7,737 nucleotides of DNA from assembly GCA_947628125.1 (NCBI GenBank), contig CANQYR010000047.1:1-7737 (forward strand), given 5' to 3'. Source of the stretch: an uncultured Bacilli bacterium. Its GTDB lineage: Bacteria > Bacillota_I > Bacilli_A > RF39 > UBA660. A model generated the notes under the pieces. It was not told the origin of the DNA. It did not search any database and saw nothing but the letters and a program-made list of their open reading frames with translations. Positions 1 through 5,442 of the stretch are shown one piece after another. The position numbers and the translations under genes were made by a program. The stretch's first letter is position 1, and the number at the start of each line of letters is the position of its first letter.

Positions 1-1125
1 AAAAGTGAATGTACTAATGGTGTGACTATAAAATGGGACAATGATGCTTGGGGAAATTTTGAAGTTAATAATTTAAAACAAACTAAAACTGTTTGTTCGA
101 TTTATTTTACAACGCCAATAAATAAGGTATGTGGTGGTTCAGGATTAGAAAGTGGTGCCTGTTATTTTGCAAATAAGGCTTTAAATGGTGAAGAAGATTT
201 AGTTTATGATGATACAATTGATACTAATTTACGGTTTGTTGGATCAACATCAAACAATTATGTATACTTTAATGATGATAAATGGCGTATTATAGGTGCT
301 ATGAATAATGTTATAGAAGTAAGTGAAGATGGTCAAAATGAAGAAACAACTGGAACGCATTTGAAAATAATAAACAGTGCTATTGGTTCTTATTCTTGGG
401 ATAGTTCAGTAAGTGATAATGGGGGTTATGGAGTAAATGAGTGGAGTACATCAGTTTTGAGATCCTTATTAAATGAGCCGTATTTAAAAAGATATAGTAG
501 TAGTTTGTCTTGTTATGGTGGAAATAATGTCTATAAAAAAAATTGTCCTAATTGGGAAAATATTGGTATTAAACAAGAGTATAGAAACATGATAGCAAAT
601 ATTAAATGGAATACCGGAACTTTTGCTGGTTTTAATACTAATGAATGGATAGCAAAGAGTAGTTATGAAGCGGAACGAAGTAGTTATAATGGCAAAGATA
701 ATTGCATTAAAAATGGTGGTGGTAATAAGTGCAATGATACCGATACAAGGCATGATACGTGGATAGGCAAGGTAGGTTTAATGTACCCGTCGGATTATGG
801 ATATGCAGTCGGAGGTGATGCAAGAAGCAAGTGTTTAGGAATATCTATGTATTCTTATGATGATGCTAATTGTGAATCTTATAATTGGCTGCATATGGAT
901 TGGGTTAACTCTCAATGGACAATGACCCCAGTTGCTCACTATTTGGAGGCTAATAGAGTTTTTTTTGTTTCCCATGGTGGAGAGCTTGGTTCTAACGATG
1001 CTAGTTCTGTTAATATAATTAGACCTGTAGTATATTTAAAAAGTAATGTTAAAATAATTGATAGAGATTATGAAGATTATGGAAGTAGTACGCATCCCTT
1101 TGAATTAGAGTATGGTGGTGAATAA
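1..1125 (+). CDS. Cys-rich putative surface protein, copy 1 (5'-truncated by window)
   Basis: The reading frame is open from base 1, so the true start lies upstream; 374 residues are visible. I recognise no named family with certainty. The fold resembles the large groups of C-type-lectin-like surface proteins in uncultured Firmicutes: a Cys-Thr-Asn-Gly / Trp-rich N-terminal module, then a body with GKVGLMYPSD (residues 256-265), a QWT motif (305-307) and IRPVVYL (340-346), ending GSSTHPFELE. Ten cysteines (4, 32, 44, 54, 171, 182, 235, 244, 278, 291) all align with cysteines of the next gene, which suggests disulphides and an extracytoplasmic location. The next gene is a paralogue starting 3 nt after this stop, so the two are probably cotranscribed. 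Lysine and isoleucine codons are A-rich, unlike the genes from 2504 on. Function is unknown; adhesion or ligand binding is only a guess. Confidence 0.75.
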   Translation, partial: KSECTNGVTIKWDNDAWGNFEVNNLKQTKTVCSIYFTTPINKVCGGSGLESGACYFANKALNGEEDLVYDDTIDTNLRFVGSTSNNYVYFNDDKWRIIGAMNNVIEVSEDGQNEETTGTHLKIINSAIGSYSWDSSVSDNGGYGVNEWSTSVLRSLLNEPYLKRYSSSLSCYGGNNVYKKNCPNWENIGIKQEYRNMIANIKWNTGTFAGFNTNEWIAKSSYEAERSSYNGKDNCIKNGGGNKCNDTDTRHDTWIGKVGLMYPSDYGYAVGGDARSKCLGISMYSYDDANCESYNWLHMDWVNSQWTMTPVAHYLEANRVFFVSHGGELGSNDASSVNIIRPVVYLKSNVKIIDRDYEDYGSSTHPFELEYGGE

Positions 1126-1128
1126 AAA

Positions 1129-2460
1129 ATGAATATTAAAAAAATATGTATAATAATGGTATTAGTTTTTGGTTGTTTATTTTTGTTCTTTGTTGGTGAA
1201 ATGTCAGTAACTGATGATTTGTATGATGGTGTAGAGTTTGCTTTTTATCAAAGTGGCAAAAAACTTGATACAATGCCAAATCAAAATAATGAAGAAGGGG
1301 TTGTTTTTTTAAGGTCAGATTGTACAAATGGGGCGTTAGTGGAATGGAACTATGAAAATTGGAATAATTTTAAGGTAATTAATTTAAGTGATAGTAAGAC
1401 AACTTGTTCCTTTTATTTTGGCAGTAAAGAAGAAAAAATTTGTAATGATTCAGGTTTAGAAAGTGCTGCATGCTATTTTGCTAATAAAGAAGATGATGAT
1501 TTAATTTATGATGATACATATGATACAAATTTAAGGTATATTGGATTAACACCAAATAATTATGTGTATTTTAATTGTGATGAAAGTAGAGAAAATTGTG
1601 AAACATGGCGAATAATTGGCGTCATGAATAATGTAACTGAGGTAAGTGAAGATGGTAAAAATATAGAAACATTGGGAAGTCATTTGAAAATTATAAGAGA
1701 TAAGTTCGAAAAAAGTTATTCATGGGATAGTTCTGAAAGAGGTGTAAATAATGGTTATGGAGTGAATGAATGGAGTCAAGCAGCTATCGAAAAAGTATTA
1801 AATGATGAATATTTAAATAGGCGTACTGGATCAAATCGATGTTATAAAAGTTCTGGTATTTCTATAGAAACATGTCCTGATTGGGAAACTGTGGGAATAA
1901 AGGATGACGCACGAAATATGATAGCAAATATTAAATGGAATATCGGTACTATAGATGAAGGATGGCTTAGTAATTTTTTTGAAAATAATGAAAAGTTTAA
2001 TGCTAATGTTGTTTATGGATCAGAGCGAAGTAGTCATAATGGTAAGGAGCTTTGTGAGGCAAAGGGTGGTGATTATTGTAATGATGTTGTAGTAAGAAAT
2101 AAGACATGGATTGGTAAGGTTGGCTTAATGTATCCGAGTGATTTTGGGTATGCTGTCGGTATGGATGTAAGAGATGTATGTTTAGGAAAATCAATTCGGC
2201 TTTATTATACTGATAATTGTGCAACAAGTGATTGGCTATATGATCCAAGTAGTAATCAATGGACAATAATGCCTATTCCAAGACCTGAAAATGCTAGCTA
2301 TGTATCATATATTCATTCGTCTGGTTTTGTTAGTTATAATAGAACCGATTATAATTATACCATTAGACCAGTGGTGTATTTAAAAAGTGATGTTAAAATA
2401 GTTGATAGGGATTATTCTGATTATGGAAGTAGTAATCATCCTTTTGAATTAGAATTTTAG
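1129..2460 (+). CDS. Cys-rich putative membrane-anchored surface protein, copy 2
   Basis: This 443-aa protein is the complete paralogue of the preceding gene. The N-terminus has lysines at 4-5 and a hydrophobic segment at about 6-23, which reads as a signal anchor. There is no convincing lipobox or signal-peptidase site, and no LPxTG motif at the C-terminus. A Cys-Thr-Asn-Gly module follows (65-68), then the body with GKVGLMYPSD (329-338), QWT (377-379) and IRPVVYLKS (412-420). Twelve cysteines lie outside the anchor. Ten are shared with copy 1; the other two (150, 157) arrive together in a 7-residue insertion, as expected for an added disulphide. The start is ATG 1129, with a weak Shine-Dalgarno GGTGGTG (1114-1120) inside the upstream gene. 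I infer a cell-surface protein exposed to the outside. The ligand is unknown. Confidence 0.75.
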   Translation: MNIKKICIIMVLVFGCLFLFFVGEMSVTDDLYDGVEFAFYQSGKKLDTMPNQNNEEGVVFLRSDCTNGALVEWNYENWNNFKVINLSDSKTTCSFYFGSKEEKICNDSGLESAACYFANKEDDDLIYDDTYDTNLRYIGLTPNNYVYFNCDESRENCETWRIIGVMNNVTEVSEDGKNIETLGSHLKIIRDKFEKSYSWDSSERGVNNGYGVNEWSQAAIEKVLNDEYLNRRTGSNRCYKSSGISIETCPDWETVGIKDDARNMIANIKWNIGTIDEGWLSNFFENNEKFNANVVYGSERSSHNGKELCEAKGGDYCNDVVVRNKTWIGKVGLMYPSDFGYAVGMDVRDVCLGKSIRLYYTDNCATSDWLYDPSSNQWTIMPIPRPENASYVSYIHSSGFVSYNRTDYNYTIRPVVYLKSDVKIVDRDYSDYGSSNHPFELEF

Positions 2461-2475
2461 TTCTAATTTTTTTTT
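2447..2475 (+). terminator. Intrinsic terminator folded around the copy-2 stop codon
   Basis: A perfect 8-bp inverted repeat, AATTAGAA (2447-2454) and TTCTAATT (2461-2468), encloses the 6-nt loop TTTTAG. Nine T's run from 2467 to 2475. The TAG stop of the surface protein is in the loop. The stem has a single G-C pair, so it is weak by E. coli standards, but it fits AT-rich genomes. Confidence 0.6.
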
Positions 2476-2480
2476 AGATG

Positions 2481-2488
2481 CATATAGT
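2481..2488 (+). promoter_or_regulatory. Possible sigma-E-like -10 element for yabPQ
   Basis: CATATAGT resembles the sporulation sigma-E -10 consensus CATACA-T. B. subtilis yabP and yabQ are known to be expressed during sporulation in the mother cell. The only -35-like match (TTCTAATTT, 2461-2469) is about 3 nt too close and also forms part of the terminator, so this is weak. A sigma-A promoter was not evident here. Confidence 0.22.
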
Positions 2489-2503
2489 TTTATGGGTGAT
2501 GAT

Positions 2504-2788
2504 ATGGAACAAAGTATTGAAGTAGCAGGTCATGAGGTTAGTATTGTAGATCGAAAAGAGATTTTTTTGACTGGAGTTAAGAAGATTAGTAGTTTTGATA
2601 ATGAGGAATTTTTGATGGAAACAACGATGGGTATGTTACTTTTAAAGGGAAGTGGGTTGGAAATTTTAAAGCTTGATACGCATGATGGTAAGGTTAGGAT
2701 TAAGGGGCATATTGATAGTTTTAATTATTTATTAAATGGAAAAGGTAAGGCTAAGGAAGAAAGTTTTATGGCTAAGTTATTTAAGTGA
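2504..2788 (+). CDS. yabP: YabP family sporulation protein
   Basis: This 94-aa protein has the YabP hallmarks: an LTGVKKISSFDNEEFLMET-type block around residues 22-40, an hxIKG segment near 66, and the terminal FMAKLFK. Length fits the family (about 100 aa in B. subtilis). YabP is needed for normal spore development in Bacillus; its biochemical role is not well defined. I chose ATG 2504 over the in-frame ATG 2492 because GGTGAT (2495-2500), complementary to the 16S 3' end, sits just before 2504, while 2492 has no Shine-Dalgarno. The stop overlaps the yabQ start (TGATG), so the two are translationally coupled, as in Bacillus. Its presence suggests that the organism sporulates or descends from sporulators. 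Confidence 0.88.
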   Translation: MEQSIEVAGHEVSIVDRKEIFLTGVKKISSFDNEEFLMETTMGMLLLKGSGLEILKLDTHDGKVRIKGHIDSFNYLLNGKGKAKEESFMAKLFK

Positions 2789-3090
2789 TGTCAAGTTCTT
2801 TAAGTTTATGGTGTTTTTTCTTTAGTTTTTGTTATGGTTTTTTGTTTGGCTTTTTAACTTATTTTCATTTTTTGGTTGTTAATAAGTTTAATAAGTTGTT
2901 TCAGGTTTTGATTACTTTTGTTTTTATGTTAGATATTGTTTTGGGTTATTTACTTTCTTTATATGTTATATGTTCGGGTATTTTTCATATTTATTTTTTG
3001 TTTTTTATTTTTCTTGGTTTCTTTTTATTCTTTTATTTACGAAAAAATGTAAAGTCTAATTTTATTTCTTTGAAGAGGAATAGAAAATAG
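2788..3090 (+). CDS. yabQ: YabQ-like sporulation membrane protein (short)
   Basis: This 100-aa protein is very hydrophobic, with about three or four membrane-spanning stretches (near residues 6-30, 36-60 and 65-84) and a basic tail (RKNVKSN...KRNRK). This matches the Spore_YabQ core domain. B. subtilis YabQ is about twice as long and is required for spore cortex formation; here only the membrane core remains. Position directly after yabP, and before divIC, is the strongest support and mirrors Bacillus yabP-yabQ-divIC order. The chosen start is ATG 2788, whose A is the last base of the yabP TGA stop; GTG 2785 is in frame but less likely. The stop codon lies in the right arm of a terminator hairpin. 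Confidence 0.75.
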   Translation: MSSSLSLWCFFFSFCYGFLFGFLTYFHFLVVNKFNKLFQVLITFVFMLDIVLGYLLSLYVICSGIFHIYFLFFIFLGFFLFFYLRKNVKSNFISLKRNRK

Positions 3091-3099
3091 ACTTTTTTT
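3051..3099 (+). terminator. Intrinsic terminator folded around the yabQ stop codon
   Basis: AAAGTCTA (3051-3058) pairs with TAGACTTT (3088-3095). Inside, TTTT (3060-3063) pairs with AAAA (3084-3087) after a bulged A. A further TTCTT/AGGAA stem closes a 5-nt loop at 3071-3075. Seven T's run from 3093 to 3099. The hairpin uses the last codons of yabQ, and the TAG stop (3088-3090) forms part of the right arm. Confidence 0.6.
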
Positions 3100-3109
3100 A
3101 TGTTATACT
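3099..3109 (+). promoter_or_regulatory. Extended -10 promoter for divIC
   Basis: TATGTTATACT matches the Gram-positive extended -10 pattern TRTGnTATAAT with one mismatch. There is no good -35 box at 16-18 nt, which extended -10 promoters tolerate. Transcription would start near 3116, about 20 nt before the divIC GTG and just before its Shine-Dalgarno. It abuts the yabQ terminator T-tract. Confidence 0.5.
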
Positions 3110-3135
3110 TTTTTTTAGGATTGGAGGGGCTACAT

Positions 3136-3435
3136 GTGAAGAAACCGTCTTATAAAGCGCGGAGAAGATTTTTCTTTTTATCGATATGTTTTGTAGGCGT
3201 ATTGTTTCTTTTTGTGGGCTCGATTTTTAAGGACTGGCTGACAATAATGAATAACAAGCAGATGATTGCTAGTATGACTTTAAAGTATGAAAAGTTATTG
3301 GCTGAAGAGGAAAGTTTAAATAGTGAGGTAACTAAGCTTCATGATAGTGATTATATTGCCCGTTATGCAAGGGAAAGGTATATGTATTCTTTGCCAGGGG
3401 AAATTATTATAAAGATACCTGATGAAGAAAAATAA
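3136..3435 (+). CDS. divIC: DivIC/FtsB family cell-division protein
   Basis: This 99-aa bitopic protein has a basic cytoplasmic N-terminus (KKPSYKARRR), one membrane span (about 12-31), a predicted extracellular coiled coil (about 38-70), and the family C-terminal block DSDYIARYARERYMYSLPGE (about 71-90) followed by IIIKIP. DivIC acts with FtsL and DivIB at the septum to activate septal cell-wall synthesis. Length is a little under the 125 aa of B. subtilis DivIC. The start is GTG 3136, 6 nt after a strong GGAGGGG (3123-3129). The upstream in-frame ATG 3100 falls in the promoter, and the overlapping ATG 3134 is followed immediately by a stop. It follows yabQ, as in Bacillus, but has its own promoter and terminator. 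Confidence 0.88.
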   Translation: MKKPSYKARRRFFFLSICFVGVLFLFVGSIFKDWLTIMNNKQMIASMTLKYEKLLAEEESLNSEVTKLHDSDYIARYARERYMYSLPGEIIIKIPDEEK

Positions 3436-3460
3436 GGCTGGTAAAAGTCTATTTTTTTTT
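3428..3460 (+). terminator. Intrinsic terminator folded around the divIC stop codon
   Basis: AAAAATA (3428-3434) pairs with TATTTTT (3450-3456). After a bulged A, GGCT (3436-3439) pairs with AGTC (3446-3449) and closes the 6-nt loop GGTAAA. Nine T's run from 3452 to 3460. The TAA stop (3433-3435) lies in the left arm and the bulge. Confidence 0.6.
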
Positions 3461-3464
3461 GTAT

Positions 3465-3470
3465 TATAAT
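3465..3470 (+). promoter_or_regulatory. -10 box TATAAT for the EcfA-like/truA operon
   Basis: This is a perfect TATAAT four bases after the divIC terminator T-tract. No recognisable -35 box stands 16-18 nt upstream, and the TG at 3460-3461 is two bases too far for a standard extended -10. Transcription would start near 3477, which leaves only about 8 nt before ATG 3485. Confidence 0.4.
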
Positions 3471-3484
3471 GTTTGTGATGTTGT

Positions 3485-4042
3485 ATGAATTTAACGGTTA
3501 AGATTGGATCTAGGGTTTTAATTAAGGATATTAATATTGATTTGTCTTATGATTCTATATGTGTTTTAGGTTATTCAGGAAGTGGCAAGTCTTTATTATT
3601 GAAGGCTTTAGAAAAAAGTGGTGTTGATGGTTCTTTTTATTATCCTAGTAAGAAAAATGCTTTTGTAATGGAAAAGGAAATATTGAGTGTGGCAAGTAGT
3701 TGTTCGTGGCTTTTTTTAGATGATGTTAGTTTGTATTTTGATGGAAGAGAAAGGCTTAATTTGTTTAAAAAAATTATGGATAGTGGTTGTCATTTGTTTT
3801 ATGTAAGCCGAGATGTTGAGGATATTTTAGCTTTTTCTTATTGTTATGTGTTATATCAAAATATGGTTGGTCTTGAGGGTTTAAGTCATAGTATTGTTTT
3901 GGAGGAAAAGGTTATGAAGCTTATTGGTTATTCTTTGCCTTTTTATGTTGATTTGTCGTTGCAGCTTAAGTATTATGGTTTATTAGATAATATTTGTTAT
4001 AGTAAGGAGGAGTTAGAGAAATGCTTGTGGCCGAAGAGTTAG
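3485..4042 (+). CDS. Degenerate EcfA1-like ABC ATPase lacking the signature region
   Basis: This 185-aa protein has a perfect Walker A, GYSGSGKS (29-36). A Walker B (LFLDD, 76-80) follows only about 40 residues later, so the Q-loop, helical subdomain and ABC signature of a normal cassette (about 280 aa) are missing. The catalytic Glu is Asp80, Asp86 aligns with the D-loop Asp, and the H-loop His is Arg109 (VSRDVED). The tail from about 145 (LPFYVDLSLQLK, then SKEELEKCLW) resembles the C-terminal domain of EcfA. EcfA proteins power ECF vitamin and metal importers with EcfT. Here the next gene is a second degenerate ATPase and EcfT is missing. ATG 3485 is the first possible start after an in-frame TGA at 3476, and it lacks a Shine-Dalgarno. 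Nucleotide binding looks possible; transport is doubtful. Confidence 0.7.
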   Translation: MNLTVKIGSRVLIKDINIDLSYDSICVLGYSGSGKSLLLKALEKSGVDGSFYYPSKKNAFVMEKEILSVASSCSWLFLDDVSLYFDGRERLNLFKKIMDSGCHLFYVSRDVEDILAFSYCYVLYQNMVGLEGLSHSIVLEEKVMKLIGYSLPFYVDLSLQLKYYGLLDNICYSKEELEKCLWPKS

Positions 4043-4623
4043 TTAGTAATAAGGTGATCGCGCTTGTAAATGTTCCTAAGGGTTTTTTTAAAGATTATGA
4101 TGTTATTAGTTGTAATAAGATTATTGATAAGAGGTCTGTAAGAAGTTATTTAGAGTCTTATGCTTCTTTAGATAAGGTTATGAAGGTTTTGAAGCTTGTT
4201 TGTTTGTCTAGTGATGTTTATGATGTTCATTGTTCTTTATTAAGTGATGCGGAGCGTTTGAAACTTCGGCTTGCTAGGGCTTTACTTATTGGTGATAAGG
4301 TGTTGGTTTTGAAGGATTTTTTTGGTGTTTTGATTAAGAAGGAGCGAGATTATTTTCAAAGGTTAGTTAGGAATTTAGTTAATAAGCAGGGTTATTGTGT
4401 GTTTTTAATGGAAAAGAATTTGAATGTTTTAAGTGAGTTTGTTAAGGAAGTTGGATTGTTTAGTGGTAAGAAATATGAGGTTGTCTCTTTTTATGATTTG
4501 CGTCTTTCTTTTCCTATTTATACGGTGGAGCTTATTAATTATTTAAATGAATGTGGTCATGATGTTTCTAATGAAGTTACTTTTTTAGAGACACTTAAGG
4601 CTATTTACCGAGGTGTGAAATGA
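4021..4623 (+). CDS. Degenerate EcfA2-like ABC ATPase lacking Walker A
   Basis: This 200-aa protein has no P-loop. Residues 12-27 resemble the Q-loop neighbourhood. LLSDAERLK (73-81) followed by LRLARALL matches the ABC signature region with LSGGE changed to LSDAE. VLVLKD (94-99) is a Walker B in which Asp is Lys98 and Glu is Asp99. The H-loop His is absent (FLMEKN, 128-133). The tail FPIYTVELINYLNECG (164-179), then VTFLETLKAI, resembles the EcfA2 C-terminus (P-x-x-T-x-L). The start is ATG 4021, after a strong AAGGAGG (4004-4010), overlapping the upstream gene by 22 nt. The stop overlaps truA as ATGA. In many Firmicutes ecfA1-ecfA2-ecfT-truA-rplM-rpsI is the gene order, which supports this assignment. 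Probably no independent ATPase activity. Confidence 0.65.
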   Translation: MLVAEELVSNKVIALVNVPKGFFKDYDVISCNKIIDKRSVRSYLESYASLDKVMKVLKLVCLSSDVYDVHCSLLSDAERLKLRLARALLIGDKVLVLKDFFGVLIKKERDYFQRLVRNLVNKQGYCVFLMEKNLNVLSEFVKEVGLFSGKKYEVVSFYDLRLSFPIYTVELINYLNECGHDVSNEVTFLETLKAIYRGVK

Positions 4624-5339
4624 GATATTTAGCAAGGATAAGTTATGATGGTAGTCATTATTATGGTTTTCAAAGGTTAAATGATATGGATACTATTCAA
4701 AGTCGTTTGGAGTCTGTGTTAAGTAAGATTAATGCTGGTTTTGTGCATGTTTATGGGGCAGGGCGAACGGATAGGTTTGTGCATGCGTTAGATCAGTGTG
4801 TGCATTTTGATTTGTCTGTTATGATGGATGGTGCTTTACTTATGTATAAGATGAACCGGCTTTTACCTAGTGACATTAGTGTTAATAGTATTGTTTTGGT
4901 TGATGATGATTTTCATGCTAGGCATATGGTTTTAGAAAAAAGGTATTTATATAAGGTTTATATGGGACCTAAAGATCCTTTTGTTTGTTCTTATTCGTAT
5001 GTGATGTATGATGATATTGATGTTGGTTTGATTAAGGATGCTGCTAAGGTGTTTGTGGGTCATCATGATTTTCGTAATTTTGTATCTGGTTATCGGGATT
5101 GTTATGAGGCTGTGATTAATGATATAAAGGTATATAAGGATGGAAATTATTTATGTTTTGAATTTTTGGGGAAGAGTTTTTACCGGTATATGGTAAGGAA
5201 GATTGTTGGTGCTTTATTAGATGTTGGGCGTGGTAAGGCTTGTTTAGATGATGTGTTATCTTCGCTTAATTTAGCTAGTTGTAAAACTTTTTTTTGTGCG
5301 CCTGCTTGGGGCTTATATTTAATGGAGATTAAGTATTAG
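4620..5339 (+). CDS. truA: tRNA pseudouridine(38-40) synthase TruA
   Basis: This 239-aa enzyme isomerises uridines 38-40 in the tRNA anticodon stem. It shows the family landmarks: N-terminal YDGSHYYGFQ (9-18), the catalytic motif GAGRTD with Asp51 (46-51), RYLYKVY near 108, HHDFRNF, and the C-terminal GKSFYRYMVRKIVGALLDVGRGK-type block. Length is normal for a Gram-positive TruA (about 245). The usual GRTDAGVHA reads GRTDRFVHA here, so the two residues after the catalytic Asp are changed, including Gly to Phe. The start ATG 4620 overlaps the upstream stop by 4 nt, with AGGTG just before it. ecfA-truA-rplM-rpsI linkage is ancestral in Firmicutes; here ecfT is lost and two extra genes intervene before rplM. 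Confidence 0.93.
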   Translation: MRYLARISYDGSHYYGFQRLNDMDTIQSRLESVLSKINAGFVHVYGAGRTDRFVHALDQCVHFDLSVMMDGALLMYKMNRLLPSDISVNSIVLVDDDFHARHMVLEKRYLYKVYMGPKDPFVCSYSYVMYDDIDVGLIKDAAKVFVGHHDFRNFVSGYRDCYEAVINDIKVYKDGNYLCFEFLGKSFYRYMVRKIVGALLDVGRGKACLDDVLSSLNLASCKTFFCAPAWGLYLMEIKY

Positions 5340-5400
5340 GTGTTATGTTTGTGTAAAAATTTGTTTTAAAGGTCAATTTTTGGTTCTATTTTTTGGTTTT

Positions 5401-5411
5401 TGTGCTATTAT
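5401..5411 (+). promoter_or_regulatory. Extended -10 promoter for the helical-protein pair
   Basis: TGTGCTATTAT fits TRTGnTATAAT with one mismatch. Transcription would start near 5418, about 25 nt before ATG 5443, leaving room for the G-rich ribosome-binding site at 5430-5438. The 103-nt truA-downstream gap (5340-5442) shows no other clear element. A TTGGTT at 5380-5385 is 20 nt from the -10, too far for a good -35. Confidence 0.4.
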
Positions 5412-5442
5412 TTTAATGTGCTTTTTTTTGGGGGGTGAAAAA

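Larger units (their letters stand above)
1..2460 (+). repeat. Tandem gene duplication (copies 1 and 2)
   Basis: The proteins of the two copies align along their shared length, with the same order of motifs and all ten copy-1 cysteines. At DNA level most blocks have diverged, but one 25-nt stretch is identical (589-613 and 1918-1942, encoding MIANIKWN). The array may continue upstream of the window. Head-to-tail copies in the same orientation could recombine or convert one another. Confidence 0.7.

Noticed and set aside
484..753. Minus-strand open frames at 484-753, 1136-1327, 2003-2266 and 7308-7556
   Set aside because: They lie opposite well-supported + strand genes, have low-complexity proteins and lack ribosome-binding sites. 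They are antisense shadows.
1129..1200. Lipoprotein signal at Cys16 of surface copy 2
   Set aside because: The residues before the Cys (VFG) do not fit the lipobox well, because Phe is at -2, and the Cys sits mid-way in the hydrophobic stretch.
1..2460. Diversity-generating retroelement
   Set aside because: No reverse transcriptase, accessory gene or template repeat is visible. Only a divergence pattern in the target-like proteins is seen, so it is reported as a finding rather than a feature.
3485..4623. One EcfA gene broken by a frameshift into two
   Set aside because: Both products have their own Walker-B-like region and EcfA-like C-terminal tail, and the second has a strong ribosome-binding site. 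They are two genes, not two halves of one.
5355..5381. Terminator after truA (AAAAATT ... AATTTTT)
   Set aside because: The stem is 7 A-T pairs only with a 13-nt loop, and just five T's are followed by GG. It is too weak to call.
5380..5442. Hydrophobic N-terminal extension (signal or membrane segment) on protein X
   Set aside because: The 21 residues come from T-rich intergenic DNA carrying the promoter. ATG 5443 has a strong ribosome-binding site, and its N-terminus aligns with that of protein Y.
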